Part shown: positions 1 to 9,292 of the stretch, in pieces
Position numbering within the stretch: the first letter of the stretch is position 1
How the letters are laid out: each line of letters opens with the position of its first letter
Origin: RGIG8709 sp045537065
Lineage (GTDB): Bacteria > Bacillota > Clostridia > Monoglobales > Monoglobaceae
Direction: 5' to 3'
Assembly (NCBI GenBank): GCA_045537065.1
Contig: JAZSOT010000015.1
Location: forward strand, 1 to 64,000
DNA length: 64,000 bases
The notes under the pieces: model-generated
Told to the model about the DNA's origin: nothing
The model's input: only the letters and a program-made list of their open reading frames with translations
The model's database searches: none
Made by a program: the position numbers and the translations under genes

Positions 1-1
1 T

Positions 2-460
2 TTAAGAAATATTGTAAAATATGGAGATGAAGTGCTTCAAAAAAAGTGTCGCATAGTTGAGAAAATTGACGACAGAATTCTCACATTAATTAATGATATG
101 CTGGACACTTTATATGAAGCTGACGGAGTTGGCCTTGCGGCACCACAGGTTGGTATATTAAAGAGAGTTGCTATAATAGATATAGGCGAGGGCCCGATTA
201 TCCTGATTAATCCTGAAATTATCTCATCGGAGGGAAGTCAAACAGGAGCAGAGGGTTGTCTTAGCTATCCGGGACAATACGGAGAAGTTGAAAGACCTAT
301 GAAGGTTACAGTGAGGGCTATGGATAAAGATGGAAAGGTCAGAGAAATTGAAGGTGAAGGTCTTCTTGCAAGAGCCTTTTGTCATGAAATTGACCATCTT
401 GATGGTCATATGTTTATTGAAAAAGTCAGCGAATGGTATGACATGGAAAATGAAGAATAG
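2..460 (+). CDS. def: Peptide deformylase, 5' end cut by the window
   Basis: Removes the N-formyl group from nascent proteins in the cytoplasm using a catalytic metal. All three family motifs are visible: GVGLAAPQVG, EGCLSYPG (its Cys is a metal ligand) and HEIDH (two His ligands and the catalytic Glu). The reading frame stays open to the left edge and encodes LRNIVKYGDEVLQ, the usual start of this family minus one or two residues. The true start therefore lies just outside the window, and the in-frame GTG at 32 is not the start. It is followed 16 nt later by fmt, which adds the formyl group this enzyme removes; def-fmt is a classic pair. Confidence 0.96.
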   Translation, partial: LRNIVKYGDEVLQKKCRIVEKIDDRILTLINDMLDTLYEADGVGLAAPQVGILKRVAIIDIGEGPIILINPEIISSEGSQTGAEGCLSYPGQYGEVERPMKVTVRAMDKDGKVREIEGEGLLARAFCHEIDHLDGHMFIEKVSEWYDMENEE

Positions 461-476
461 TTTTAGGAGATAAATT

Positions 477-1409
477 ATGAGAGTTTTATTTATGGGAACA
501 CCGGATTTTGCTGTGCCTTGCCTTGAAAGACTTATTAAGGATGGGCATGATGTTTGCGGTGTTGTTTCACAAAAGGATATGCCAAAAGGAAGAGGACATA
601 AAATAGTTCCGACACCTGTGAAAGAGTGTGCTATTAAAAATAATATTGATGTTTTTCAGCCGGAAACATTAAAGGACGGTGCTTTTTTCAGTGAGCTTAA
701 AAAACTTAATCCTGATGTGATAATTGTTGTTGCTTACGGCAGAATTTTGCCTGAATATATTCTCAACTATCCCAAATATGGATGCATAAATATTCATGCA
801 TCGCTGCTTCCTAAATATAGAGGTGCTGGCCCTATCCAATGGTGCCTTATCAATGGTGAAAAGGTTACGGGCGTTACTAGTATGTATATGGAAAAAGGGC
901 TTGATACAGGGGATATGCTATTGAAAGAAGAGACGGAAATAAAGGAAAATGAAAATTGTGCCGAGCTATATGAAAGACTTCGGAATATGGGTGCAGATGT
1001 TTTATCGAAAACACTTGTTTTAGCTGAGAAAGGAGAACTATCTCCTGAAAAGCAAAACGAAGATGAATCTTGTTATGCTCCAATGATAACAAAAGAAACG
1101 GGCAAGATTGACTGGAATATGCCTGCAGAATCAATTATAAATTTAATCAGAGGAACTTATGTTTGGCCGGTTGCCCATACGCTTTATAAGGGTGAAAATT
1201 TAAAAATATATTCTGCTGTTATTGGTAATGAAAACACCAGTGATTTGCCTGGAAGTATTGTTAATATCGATAAGAAAAACATGGAAGTTAAATGCGGAGA
1301 TAATAAAACGATTTTTCTCAAAGAGGTTCAGTTTCTTGGAAGTTCAAAGATGAGCATTGAAAGTTATTTGAATGGTCATAATATAGAAAAAGTAGTTTTG
1401 GGAGGATAA
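477..1409 (+). CDS. fmt: Methionyl-tRNA formyltransferase
   Basis: Formylates initiator Met-tRNA from 10-formyltetrahydrofolate. The 310-residue length is normal. The N-terminus MRVLFMGTPDFAVP and the catalytic signature around NIHASLLPKYRGAGPIQW (Asn, His) with a downstream LDTGD are typical, and a smaller C-terminal OB-like domain follows. ATG 477 is preceded by AGGAGA at 465-470. It lies between def and a zinc peptidase gene that begins 2 nt after its stop, so it is certainly co-transcribed. Confidence 0.97.
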   Translation: MRVLFMGTPDFAVPCLERLIKDGHDVCGVVSQKDMPKGRGHKIVPTPVKECAIKNNIDVFQPETLKDGAFFSELKKLNPDVIIVVAYGRILPEYILNYPKYGCINIHASLLPKYRGAGPIQWCLINGEKVTGVTSMYMEKGLDTGDMLLKEETEIKENENCAELYERLRNMGADVLSKTLVLAEKGELSPEKQNEDESCYAPMITKETGKIDWNMPAESIINLIRGTYVWPVAHTLYKGENLKIYSAVIGNENTSDLPGSIVNIDKKNMEVKCGDNKTIFLKEVQFLGSSKMSIESYLNGHNIEKVVLGG

Positions 1410-1411
1410 TT

Positions 1412-2095
1412 ATGTTTTTTGATGTTTATTATTTAATATTCGTTGTTCCTGCACTTATTCTTGCTTTTTATGCACAGACAAAAGTTAATACAACATTTAA
1501 TAAATATAGCAAAGTATATTCTTCAAGAGGAATAACAGCATATGATGTTGCAAAAAAAATCCTTAATATTAATGGACTTAACAATATAAGCATAGAAAGA
1601 GTTTCAGGAAATCTTACAGATCATTTTGACCCGAAAGCAAATGTTATAAGATTATCAGATTCAACATATTCAAGCACATCGGTTGGGGCTATCGGTGTTG
1701 CAGCACATGAGGTTGGGCACGCAGTTCAGTATGCCGAAGGATATGCTCCTATTAAAATTAGAAACACAATAGTTCCTGTTGTTCAGTTTTCATCATATCT
1801 TGCATGGCCTCTTGCTCTTTTAGGTATTGTTCTAGGCAGTTCAAGACTTGCAAATTTTGGTGTTTTATTATTTTCTGTTGTTGTTGCATTTCAGATAATA
1901 ACTCTTCCTGTTGAACTTAATGCAAGTTCAAGAGCAATAAAAACACTTGATGAAAGCTTTATTCTTGAAGGCAATGAACTTGTCGGTGCGAAAAAAGTTT
2001 TAAAAGCAGCGGCTCTTACTTATATTGCTGCAGCGGCGGTTGCGATCGGAAACTTACTCAGACTTCTTGCTCTTACAGGCAGAAGCAGAGATTAA
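1412..2095 (+). CDS. Membrane zinc metallopeptidase, YugP type
   Basis: A 227-residue membrane protein with an N-terminal hydrophobic segment (about residues 3-20) and two or three more in the C-terminal half (about 125-165 and 195-220). The zincin motif HEVGHAVQ near residue 97 gives two His ligands and a catalytic Glu. The family is known as neutral zinc metallopeptidase family 2 (B. subtilis YugP); its substrate is unknown to me. GGGAGG lies just upstream of ATG 1412. Its place inside the def-fmt-rsmB operon is common in Clostridia and suggests a housekeeping role at the membrane. Confidence 0.9.
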   Translation: MFFDVYYLIFVVPALILAFYAQTKVNTTFNKYSKVYSSRGITAYDVAKKILNINGLNNISIERVSGNLTDHFDPKANVIRLSDSTYSSTSVGAIGVAAHEVGHAVQYAEGYAPIKIRNTIVPVVQFSSYLAWPLALLGIVLGSSRLANFGVLLFSVVVAFQIITLPVELNASSRAIKTLDESFILEGNELVGAKKVLKAAALTYIAAAAVAIGNLLRLLALTGRSRD

Positions 2096-2113
2096 AATTG
2101 AAAGGCGTTTTAT

Positions 2114-3409
2114 ATGAATATTAGAGAAGTGGCTCTTAAAATATTATATGAAGTTGATGTTAATAAAGCATATACCAATGCTCAGCTTGGCAAATTTCTT
2201 GCGTCAAGTGATATTGATTCAAGAGACAGAGCACTTCTTTTTGAGTTGGTTTCAGGCACGCTGAAAAATCGTATTAAAATTGATTATATTATATCTCAGT
2301 TTTCAAAGCTAAAGCTAAAAAAAATTTCTCCCTGGGTTATTAATATTTTAAGACTTGGAATTTATCAGATAATTTTTCTTGATAAAATTCCAAACTCTGC
2401 AGCTTGCAACGAAAGTACCAATCTTGCAAAGAGATATGCAAATAAAGGTAGTGTTGGTTTTGTAAATGGTGTTTTGAGAAATGTTTGCAGAGAAATTAAT
2501 AATATTTCATTTCCAGATAAGGATAAAAATTTAATTGAGTATTATTCCATTGAATATTCGTTTCCTAAATGGATAGTAGAAAAGCTTATAAGTGATTTTG
2601 GGGAAGAAAGAGCTTCTTTGTTTATGAGAGAGAGCAATAAACCTCACGGCACATATGTTAGAGTTAATTCTTTGAAAACGGACTGTGAAAGTATTCTTAA
2701 AGTTTTTGCTGACTTAGGTTTTAAAGCATATGTGTCTAATTTTGCAAAAAATATAATATATGTTTTATCGGGTGTTGATTTGACAAATCTTGATGAATAT
2801 AAAGAAGGTCTTTATTCTCTTCAGAATGCAAGTTCAAAAAGGGCAGTTGATATTTTAAATCCTCAAAAAGGGGATATTGTTTTTGATTTGTGTGCCGCAC
2901 CCGGGGGCAAAAGCTGTGCTTGTGCTGAAATGATGGGAAATGAGGGTGAAATTTATTCCTTTGATATTCATCAGCATAAGCTTGAATTAATTAATAATTC
3001 TGCTAAGAGACTTGGTATAAATATTATAAAAACCGGTTTGGCAGATTCACAGGTGTTAAATGAATCTCTTTTTAATAAAGCAGATAAAATTATAGCCGAT
3101 GTTCCTTGTTCAGGTATAGGAACAATACATAAAAAACCTGATATAAAGTGGACACGAAGCGAAGAAGATATAAAAAGCCTAAGAAAGATACAGCTGAATA
3201 CTTTAGATTGTGCATCGAAATATGTAAAGTGTGGCGGAGAAATTTTGTATAGCACCTGCACAGTTTTTAAAGAAGAAAATTCGGAGAACATAAATAAATT
3301 TTTAAATAAAAATAAAAATTTTGAAAAGGTTTATGAAGAACAGATTTTAACAGGTGAAAAAGGGGAAACCGGATTTTATATATGTAAGATAAAAAAGGTT
3401 AGTGAGTAA
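2114..3409 (+). CDS. rsmB: 16S rRNA m5C967 methyltransferase
   Basis: SAM-dependent RNA cytosine-C5 methyltransferase. The N-terminal NusB-like domain covers about residues 1-130 and the catalytic Rossmann domain follows. Visible motifs are the SAM-binding DLCAAPGGKS and two catalytic Cys segments, ADVPCSGIGT and ILYSTCT. The 431-residue length matches the family. GAAAGG precedes ATG 2114, and the stop codon abuts the ATG of rlmN, so the two rRNA methylases are tightly coupled. Confidence 0.95.
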   Translation: MNIREVALKILYEVDVNKAYTNAQLGKFLASSDIDSRDRALLFELVSGTLKNRIKIDYIISQFSKLKLKKISPWVINILRLGIYQIIFLDKIPNSAACNESTNLAKRYANKGSVGFVNGVLRNVCREINNISFPDKDKNLIEYYSIEYSFPKWIVEKLISDFGEERASLFMRESNKPHGTYVRVNSLKTDCESILKVFADLGFKAYVSNFAKNIIYVLSGVDLTNLDEYKEGLYSLQNASSKRAVDILNPQKGDIVFDLCAAPGGKSCACAEMMGNEGEIYSFDIHQHKLELINNSAKRLGINIIKTGLADSQVLNESLFNKADKIIADVPCSGIGTIHKKPDIKWTRSEEDIKSLRKIQLNTLDCASKYVKCGGEILYSTCTVFKEENSENINKFLNKNKNFEKVYEEQILTGEKGETGFYICKIKKVSE

Positions 3410-4438
3410 ATGGTTAATTTAAAGGATTTGACTTATGATGAAATAAAAAAGATGCTCAAGGAACTTTCCGAGCCTGAATACAGAGCAAAGCAAATTTTTT
3501 CCTGGCTTTATAAAGGGGTTAAAAGCTTTGATGAAATGACTGATATCTCAAAAAGTTTAAGGGAAAAGCTTTCCAAAGTTTCTTTTATATCTTCTATGGA
3601 AGTTGAAGAAAGATATATTTCCAAAATAGACGGAACAAGAAAATATCTTTTAAAACTTCAGGATGGAAATTTTATTGAATCAGTTTTAATGAAATACAGT
3701 CATGGTTATACGATTTGTGTTTCTTCTCAGGTTGGATGCAGAATGGGATGTAAATTCTGTGCATCTACCCTTAACGGCAAAGTCAGAAATCTTTCTGCAG
3801 GTGAAATAACAGACCAGATCTTAACTGTCGGGAAAGATGCGGGAGTTAATATATCAAATATTGTTATGATGGGAATTGGAGAACCGTTTGATAATTTTGA
3901 TAACTTACTTATTTTTCTTGAAAACATAACATCTGATAAAGGTATTAATATAGGAATGAGACATATAACTATTTCAACTTGCGGTTTGGTTGATAAAATG
4001 AGACTTTTGGCTGATAAGAAACTACAGCTTACGTTATCGGTTTCTCTTCATGCATCGAGAAATAGTATCAGGAACGAGATAATGCCTGTTAATAAGATGT
4101 ATCCGATAGAGGAAGTTATGGATGCATGCGATTATTATATCGAAAAAACAAACAGAAGAATTTCGTTTGAATATACGCTTATTAGTGGTGTTAATGATAA
4201 CGAAAAAGAGGCAGAAGAATTGGCGAAATTACTGAAAGGTAAGCTTTGTCATGTAAATCTTATTCCTGTTAATCCGGTCAAGGAAACAGGATTTAAACGA
4301 ACTGACAGAAAAAATGCTGAAAAATTTCAGCTTTACTTAGAAAAAAAAGGAATACCAACAACTATCAGGAGAGAAATGGGCAGTGATATAAATGCTGCCT
4401 GCGGACAGCTGAGAAACGAAAAGAGGGTGATAGAATGA
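3410..4438 (+). CDS. rlmN: Dual-specificity 23S rRNA/tRNA adenine-C2 methyltransferase
   Basis: Radical-SAM enzyme that methylates A2503 of 23S rRNA and A37 of some tRNAs. The cluster-binding CxxxCxxC appears as CRMGCKFC, followed by AST. The glycine-rich GIGEPFDN and the conserved late Cys in NAACGQLR (the second methyl-carrier Cys) are present. The 342-residue length is typical. The ATG directly follows the rsmB stop, and its own TGA overlaps the ATG of the phosphatase gene by 4 nt. Confidence 0.96.
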   Translation: MVNLKDLTYDEIKKMLKELSEPEYRAKQIFSWLYKGVKSFDEMTDISKSLREKLSKVSFISSMEVEERYISKIDGTRKYLLKLQDGNFIESVLMKYSHGYTICVSSQVGCRMGCKFCASTLNGKVRNLSAGEITDQILTVGKDAGVNISNIVMMGIGEPFDNFDNLLIFLENITSDKGINIGMRHITISTCGLVDKMRLLADKKLQLTLSVSLHASRNSIRNEIMPVNKMYPIEEVMDACDYYIEKTNRRISFEYTLISGVNDNEKEAEELAKLLKGKLCHVNLIPVNPVKETGFKRTDRKNAEKFQLYLEKKGIPTTIRREMGSDINAACGQLRNEKRVIE

Positions 4439-5181
4439 AAATAATTGCATATGGTATATCGGATACCGGACTTGTCAGGGAAATCAATGAAGATAATTTT
4501 TTGATTTCAGGATTTAATCAAAATTCAAATGACGGTTTTGTTATTTTGGCTGATGGTATGGGCGGACATAATGCAGGAGAGGTTGCAAGCGGTACTGCAG
4601 TCAGTATCATTGGCGGAGAGCTTGAGAAAATATCAAATGATGCTGAAGCGGATAAAATAGTTTATGATATACTTGGTTCCGTAGATTATGCAAACAAAAA
4701 GATTTTTGATGAGGCTCAATCTGATTCTTCAAAAGTCGGAATGGGTTCAACGTTGATTATTGCATATGTAAGAGGTAAGAAAATGTTTGTTGCAAATATA
4801 GGTGACAGCAGAGTATATATTAAAAACAAACAAAGTATTACGCAAATGACAGTTGACCATTCAATTGTTCAGGAGCTTGTTGATAAAGGAAGTATTACCC
4901 CTGAAGAAGCTCTTGTACATCCTGATAAAAATATTATTACAAGAGCTCTGGGAACAGAGAGAATAGTTGATGCTGATATGTTTGAATATGAACTTAGAGT
5001 TGGCGATATTATTTTACTTTGCAGCGATGGTCTTTATGAAATGGTAAGAGATAATGTCATATCAGAGACTCTTAATAGTGTAGAAGATATTAAGGAGGCC
5101 ACAAAGTGTCTTGTTAATTTAGCAAATGAGAACGGTGGCATTGATAATACAACGGTTGTTTTATTAAAGGTTACGGAATAG
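4435..5181 (+). CDS. prpC: PP2C-type Ser/Thr protein phosphatase
   Basis: Metal-dependent phosphatase that reverses the action of the adjacent PrkC kinase. The metal-binding Asp motifs are REINEDNF near the start, LADGMGGH, GDSRVYI and CSDGLYEMV; IDNTTVVLL closes the fold. At 248 residues it is a single catalytic domain without a membrane anchor, so it should be cytoplasmic. The start overlaps the rlmN stop (ATGA), and the kinase gene begins 12 nt after its stop. Paired prpC-prkC is the standard Firmicute arrangement. Confidence 0.96.
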   Translation: MKIIAYGISDTGLVREINEDNFLISGFNQNSNDGFVILADGMGGHNAGEVASGTAVSIIGGELEKISNDAEADKIVYDILGSVDYANKKIFDEAQSDSSKVGMGSTLIIAYVRGKKMFVANIGDSRVYIKNKQSITQMTVDHSIVQELVDKGSITPEEALVHPDKNIITRALGTERIVDADMFEYELRVGDIILLCSDGLYEMVRDNVISETLNSVEDIKEATKCLVNLANENGGIDNTTVVLLKVTE

Positions 5182-5193
5182 GGAGGGGTAGTA

Positions 5194-7050
5194 ATGAATT
5201 TAACAGGAAAAGTTTTAGCAGACCGCTATGAAATACTGGAGGAAATTGGTGTTGGCGGAATGGCAGTTGTTTATAAGGCGAAATGTCTTGTTCTTAACAG
5301 ATATGTTGCCATAAAAGTTCTCAGAGATGATTTAAAAGGGGACGAAGAATTTGTAAGAAGATTTAATGTTGAAGCACAGGCTGCAGCAAGTCTGACTCAC
5401 CCTAATATTGTGTCTATTTTTGATGTAGGAGAAGCGGGCACTCTTCATTATATTGTTATGGAATATGTTGAGGGGCAAACTTTAAAGGAATATATAGATG
5501 AAAAACATGAACTTCCTTGGCGTGAAGCGGTTGATATTGCTATGCAGATTGCAAAAGGTCTTGAGATTGCTCATAAAAATTCTATTGTTCACAGAGATAT
5601 AAAACCTCATAATATTATGATAACGAAAGATGGTAATATAAAAGTTACTGACTTTGGTATTGCAAGAGCAAATTCACAAAAAACAATGACTGTTGAAAAA
5701 ACAGCAATAGGGTCAGTTCATTATATTTCTCCTGAACAAGCAAAAGGTGGCTTTATTGACCACAGGTCAGACATTTATTCCTTAGGTATCGTTCTTTATG
5801 AAATGCTTACAGGTAGAGTTCCGTTCGATGACGAAAATTCAGTTACGGTCGCAATTAAACAAATTCAGGAAAAACCTGTACCGCCTTGCGAATATAACAT
5901 TAGTATTCCTATGCCTCTTGAACAGATAGTTCTAAAGGCTATTGCTAAGGAACCATCGGCAAGACAAAAGGATGCAGCTGAGTTCTATTCTGAACTTAAT
6001 TCAATTTTAAACGACCCTGACAGAATATTGAATTACGAGACGGATGCTCTTGCAAGTGACGAAACTCAAATATATAACCCAGTTGATGTTTCAAAGGATG
6101 AAACTATAATTATTCCTAAGATTGACAGAGAAGAAATTAAGGAAGATGCAGAAATGGAAAAAAAGGTTCGTGAAAATCAGGTAAATGTTAAAATAGATAA
6201 AAATAAAGAACGCAAAGTAATTGTTTTTGCGGTTTTATCTGCTCTAGTTATGATATTTGCACTTCTTTTCGGTCTTGCTTCATTAATGGGGCTTACTGAT
6301 GTTTTATTCAGTGGTGGCGGAAATGTTGAAGTGCCGAGAATTGTCGGAATGTCATATGATGAGGCTATAGAAACATATAAAGAGGCAGGATTTAGCATTA
6401 TCAAGGTTAAAGAAGTTGATTCAGACAAGGATGAGGGTATTATTCTATCTCAGGATCCTGAAGATGGAAGAAAAATTAAGAAAAACGATGAAATGAAAAT
6501 TAATGTTGAGGTTAGTGGCGGTTCTAAAGATATTGTGCTTGATAGTTATTTGAAGTACACCGATAAGCGTAATGTTGAGATAGAAATGAAGAGAATTGGA
6601 CTTAATTGCGAGTTTATAGAAGAAGAAAGCGATGAAATTCCAAGCGGTGCTATTATAAGACAGTATCCAACATCAGGGTCTATTGTAAACAAAGGTGATT
6701 TAATCACGTTTTATGTAAGCACCGGTCCTAAAAAAGAAGATGAAAGCACAGAAAATACAACTGAAAACAAGCCGGGAAATACAAATAATGATACACAAAC
6801 TCAAACTAATAATCAAGGAACCACAAGCAAGCCTGCAGACAAAAAAAGCACAATGCTTACAGTTTACGGACCTAAAGATAAAAGTGAGGCACATGTTCAG
6901 GTTAAGGTCAACGGAAAAGTTGCTTATGAAAAGAATATAAAAAATGGACAAAGCGAAGTTGTTAGGCTTGAAAGTCCTATGAGTACTGTTGATGTTGAAA
7001 TTCTGTATGACGGAGTTTCAATGCAGAAGAAAACTATAAACCTTAAATAA
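5194..7050 (+). CDS. prkC: PASTA-domain Ser/Thr protein kinase
   Basis: Membrane kinase that senses peptidoglycan fragments or lipid II and signals to growth and division factors. The kinase domain covers about residues 1-270, with a GVGGMAVVYKA loop, VAIKVL lysine, HRDIKPHN catalytic loop, DFG, and a Thr-rich activation loop before GSVHYISPEQ. One transmembrane helix lies at about 340-365. Two recognisable extracellular PASTA domains follow (from VPRIVGMSYDEA and from IVLDSYLKYTDK), then a Thr/Asn/Gln-rich linker and a small C-terminal beta-rich domain of about 65 residues. Many homologues have three or more PASTA repeats. The start has GGGAGGGG upstream. Confidence 0.96.
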   Translation: MNLTGKVLADRYEILEEIGVGGMAVVYKAKCLVLNRYVAIKVLRDDLKGDEEFVRRFNVEAQAAASLTHPNIVSIFDVGEAGTLHYIVMEYVEGQTLKEYIDEKHELPWREAVDIAMQIAKGLEIAHKNSIVHRDIKPHNIMITKDGNIKVTDFGIARANSQKTMTVEKTAIGSVHYISPEQAKGGFIDHRSDIYSLGIVLYEMLTGRVPFDDENSVTVAIKQIQEKPVPPCEYNISIPMPLEQIVLKAIAKEPSARQKDAAEFYSELNSILNDPDRILNYETDALASDETQIYNPVDVSKDETIIIPKIDREEIKEDAEMEKKVRENQVNVKIDKNKERKVIVFAVLSALVMIFALLFGLASLMGLTDVLFSGGGNVEVPRIVGMSYDEAIETYKEAGFSIIKVKEVDSDKDEGIILSQDPEDGRKIKKNDEMKINVEVSGGSKDIVLDSYLKYTDKRNVEIEMKRIGLNCEFIEEESDEIPSGAIIRQYPTSGSIVNKGDLITFYVSTGPKKEDESTENTTENKPGNTNNDTQTQTNNQGTTSKPADKKSTMLTVYGPKDKSEAHVQVKVNGKVAYEKNIKNGQSEVVRLESPMSTVDVEILYDGVSMQKKTINLK

Positions 7051-7070
7051 GGCAAACGGAGGTCTTTTGT

Positions 7071-7952
7071 TTGATAAGTGAATTAAAAGGGACGGTTTTA
7101 AAGGGAATTGGCGGATTTTACTATGTTTCAACCGAAGATGGTGTATATGAATGCAGAGCAAGAGGCTTATTCAGAAAACAGAATATAACGCCTCTTGTGG
7201 GGGATTCTGTTATTCTCCGTTCTGTTGATGAAAATAATAAAACAGCTATGCTTTTTGAAATTGAGCCAAGAAAAAACTGTCTTAAAAGACCTGCTGTTTC
7301 AAATGTTGACTCACTTGTTGCAGTTATTTCTGTCGAAAATCCGAAACCAAATTTATTTCTTTTAGATAAGGTTATTGCTTCTGCTGAAAGGGCATTTGTA
7401 GATATAATAATATGTATAAATAAAATGGACTTATCTGATAATTCCGAGTATTGTGATATTTACGAAAAGGCAGGTTTTGATGTTGTAACCTTTAGTGCCC
7501 TGAATGGTGAGAATGTTGAAAAACTTAAAGAAAAACTTAAAAATAAAATTAATGTTTTTGCAGGTAATTCCGGTGTTGGTAAATCTAGTATAATTAATTG
7601 CCTTCTTGGCGATAATGTCTTTGAAACAGGAGAAATAAGTAAAAAAGCAGAAAGAGGAAGACATACAACCAGACATTCTGAATTAAGGGAGCTTCCGTTC
7701 GGAGGATATATTATTGATACACCGGGTTTTGGAACTATTGAACTTGATGAAAGTAATCCAAAGGAACTTTCTGACTGCTTTAGAGAATTTGAAAGTTTTA
7801 AGCCTGATTGTAAATATTTGGATTGCAGTCACAGATGTGAAGATGGGTGTGCGGTTATAGAAGCTGTAAATTTCGGCAAAATAAGTAAAAGTCGTTATGA
7901 GAGTTATTGTACCATTTGTGATGAAATTTTAAATAGCAAAAAAAGAGAATAA
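7071..7952 (+). CDS. rsgA: Ribosome small-subunit-dependent GTPase RsgA
   Basis: Circularly permuted GTPase that checks late 30S assembly. The order is an OB-fold, then G4 (NKMD), then G1 (GNSGVGKSS), then G3 (DTPGFG), then a C-terminal zinc site with Cys, Cys-x-His and later Cys ligands around CKYLDCSHRCEDGC. The length is 293 residues. The start is TTG 7071, set by ACGGAGGT about 9 nt upstream; no ATG fits. It follows prkC, a common linkage, and precedes rpe. Confidence 0.96.
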   Translation: MISELKGTVLKGIGGFYYVSTEDGVYECRARGLFRKQNITPLVGDSVILRSVDENNKTAMLFEIEPRKNCLKRPAVSNVDSLVAVISVENPKPNLFLLDKVIASAERAFVDIIICINKMDLSDNSEYCDIYEKAGFDVVTFSALNGENVEKLKEKLKNKINVFAGNSGVGKSSIINCLLGDNVFETGEISKKAERGRHTTRHSELRELPFGGYIIDTPGFGTIELDESNPKELSDCFREFESFKPDCKYLDCSHRCEDGCAVIEAVNFGKISKSRYESYCTICDEILNSKKRE

Positions 7953-7968
7953 AACGGAGGATGATAAA

Positions 7969-8637
7969 ATGCTTAATAAGAGTGGATTAATGATTGCGCC
8001 GTCTCTTCTTGCAGCTGACCAGATGAGACTTGGTGATGAAATAAAAAAAATAAAAGATGCAGGGGCAGATCTTCTTCATATAGATGTTATGGATGGTCAT
8101 TTTGTTCCTAATCTGGCTTTTTCTCCTGATGTAGTCAAGGCTATAAGAAAAAGCTCGGATATATTTCTAGATGTTCATCTTATGATTTCAGAACCGTTAA
8201 AGTATATTGAAGTATTTAAGGAAGCTGGTGCTGATTTAATTACTGTTCACAGCGAAGTTGTGGATGATCTTGAAATGGTTTCCGAAAAAATACACGGTCT
8301 TGGCATTATGGCAGGTGTTTGTGTTAAACCAAAGACAGATATTGAACCTGTTTTACCATATATTAAGAATTTTGATTTGCTTCTTATTATGACTGTTGAA
8401 CCGGGTTTTGGCGGACAGTCGTATATGACTGAAATGAATGAAAAAATCAGAAAAGCAAGAAAATTTATTGATGATAACGGTCTTAGTGTACATATTCAGG
8501 TTGACGGCGGTGTAAAGCCGGAGAATGCAGCTATGCCGTATGAGGCAGGCGCAAATATTCTTGTTGCAGGATCTGCTGTATTTAATGCACAAAGTCCTGA
8601 AGAGGCAGTTAAAAATTTAAAGAGTATTGAAATATAA
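7969..8637 (+). CDS. rpe: Ribulose-phosphate 3-epimerase
   Basis: Interconverts ribulose-5-phosphate and xylulose-5-phosphate in the pentose phosphate pathway. The TIM-barrel motifs are clear: APSLLAAD, HIDVMDGHFVPN (metal ligands and catalytic Asp), DVHLMI, VEPGFGGQ and VDGGV (second Asp). The 222-residue length is exact for the family. CGGAGG precedes ATG 7969. The rsgA-rpe-thiN order is widespread in Firmicutes. Confidence 0.97.
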   Translation: MLNKSGLMIAPSLLAADQMRLGDEIKKIKDAGADLLHIDVMDGHFVPNLAFSPDVVKAIRKSSDIFLDVHLMISEPLKYIEVFKEAGADLITVHSEVVDDLEMVSEKIHGLGIMAGVCVKPKTDIEPVLPYIKNFDLLLIMTVEPGFGGQSYMTEMNEKIRKARKFIDDNGLSVHIQVDGGVKPENAAMPYEAGANILVAGSAVFNAQSPEEAVKNLKSIEI

Positions 8638-8649
8638 GGATGTATAATA

Positions 8650-9273
8650 ATGAAATGCTATATATTTTGTTCTTCATCTGATTGTGATGCGGAGTTTATA
8701 AGAAAAATGGATTTTTCGGATAGCTTTGTCATTTGTGCTGACGGAGGATTGAATTTAGCTGAAAAAAATGGAGTTAAAATAGATTTGTGGGTTGGTGATA
8801 GAGATAGCTCATCATGTGATAGCTTAAATGTTGAAAAGATAATTTATCCCTCACAAAAAGATTTAACCGACACACATATTGCTGTTAATGAAGCACTAAA
8901 AAGAGGATATAGGGATATTTTTCTCGTTGGGGCAACGGGCGGACGGTTAGACCACGAATTTGCAAACTATTGCTTACTTAAATATATTTTGGAAAAAGGT
9001 GGTTTTGGTACAATTTTAAATCCGCAGAATTATGTTTTTATGACAGATAAGGATATAAAAATAAGCCCGAATGAAATGAAGTATGTATCTTTTTTTCCTT
9101 TTGGGGGAAATGTTACTGATTTTTCAGTTTATGGTGCTAAGTATTCTATTGATAGCCATACTTTAACTGATAATTCAACTTACACTGTCAGTAATGAGTT
9201 TATAAGTAACAAGGATATTTCTGTTAGTTTTGGAAAAGGATATCTTCTTGTTATGTGTTCCAAGGATAAATAA
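8650..9273 (+). CDS. thiN: Thiamine pyrophosphokinase
   Basis: Transfers pyrophosphate from ATP to thiamine to make the cofactor TPP. The Asp-rich ICADGGLNLA, WVGDRDSS and the KDLTDTHIA segment (metal and ATP binding) are typical, as is GATGGRLDHE. The length is 207 residues. AAGGATG, which overlaps the rpe stop, positions ATG 8650. No TPP riboswitch is visible; it depends on the upstream operon. Confidence 0.94.
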   Translation: MKCYIFCSSSDCDAEFIRKMDFSDSFVICADGGLNLAEKNGVKIDLWVGDRDSSSCDSLNVEKIIYPSQKDLTDTHIAVNEALKRGYRDIFLVGATGGRLDHEFANYCLLKYILEKGGFGTILNPQNYVFMTDKDIKISPNEMKYVSFFPFGGNVTDFSVYGAKYSIDSHTLTDNSTYTVSNEFISNKDISVSFGKGYLLVMCSKDK

Positions 9274-9292
9274 AATTCGGAGATGTGTTTTT

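Noticed and set aside
2..460. def as a broken gene or pseudogene
   Set aside because: The missing start is caused by the window edge; the frame is intact.
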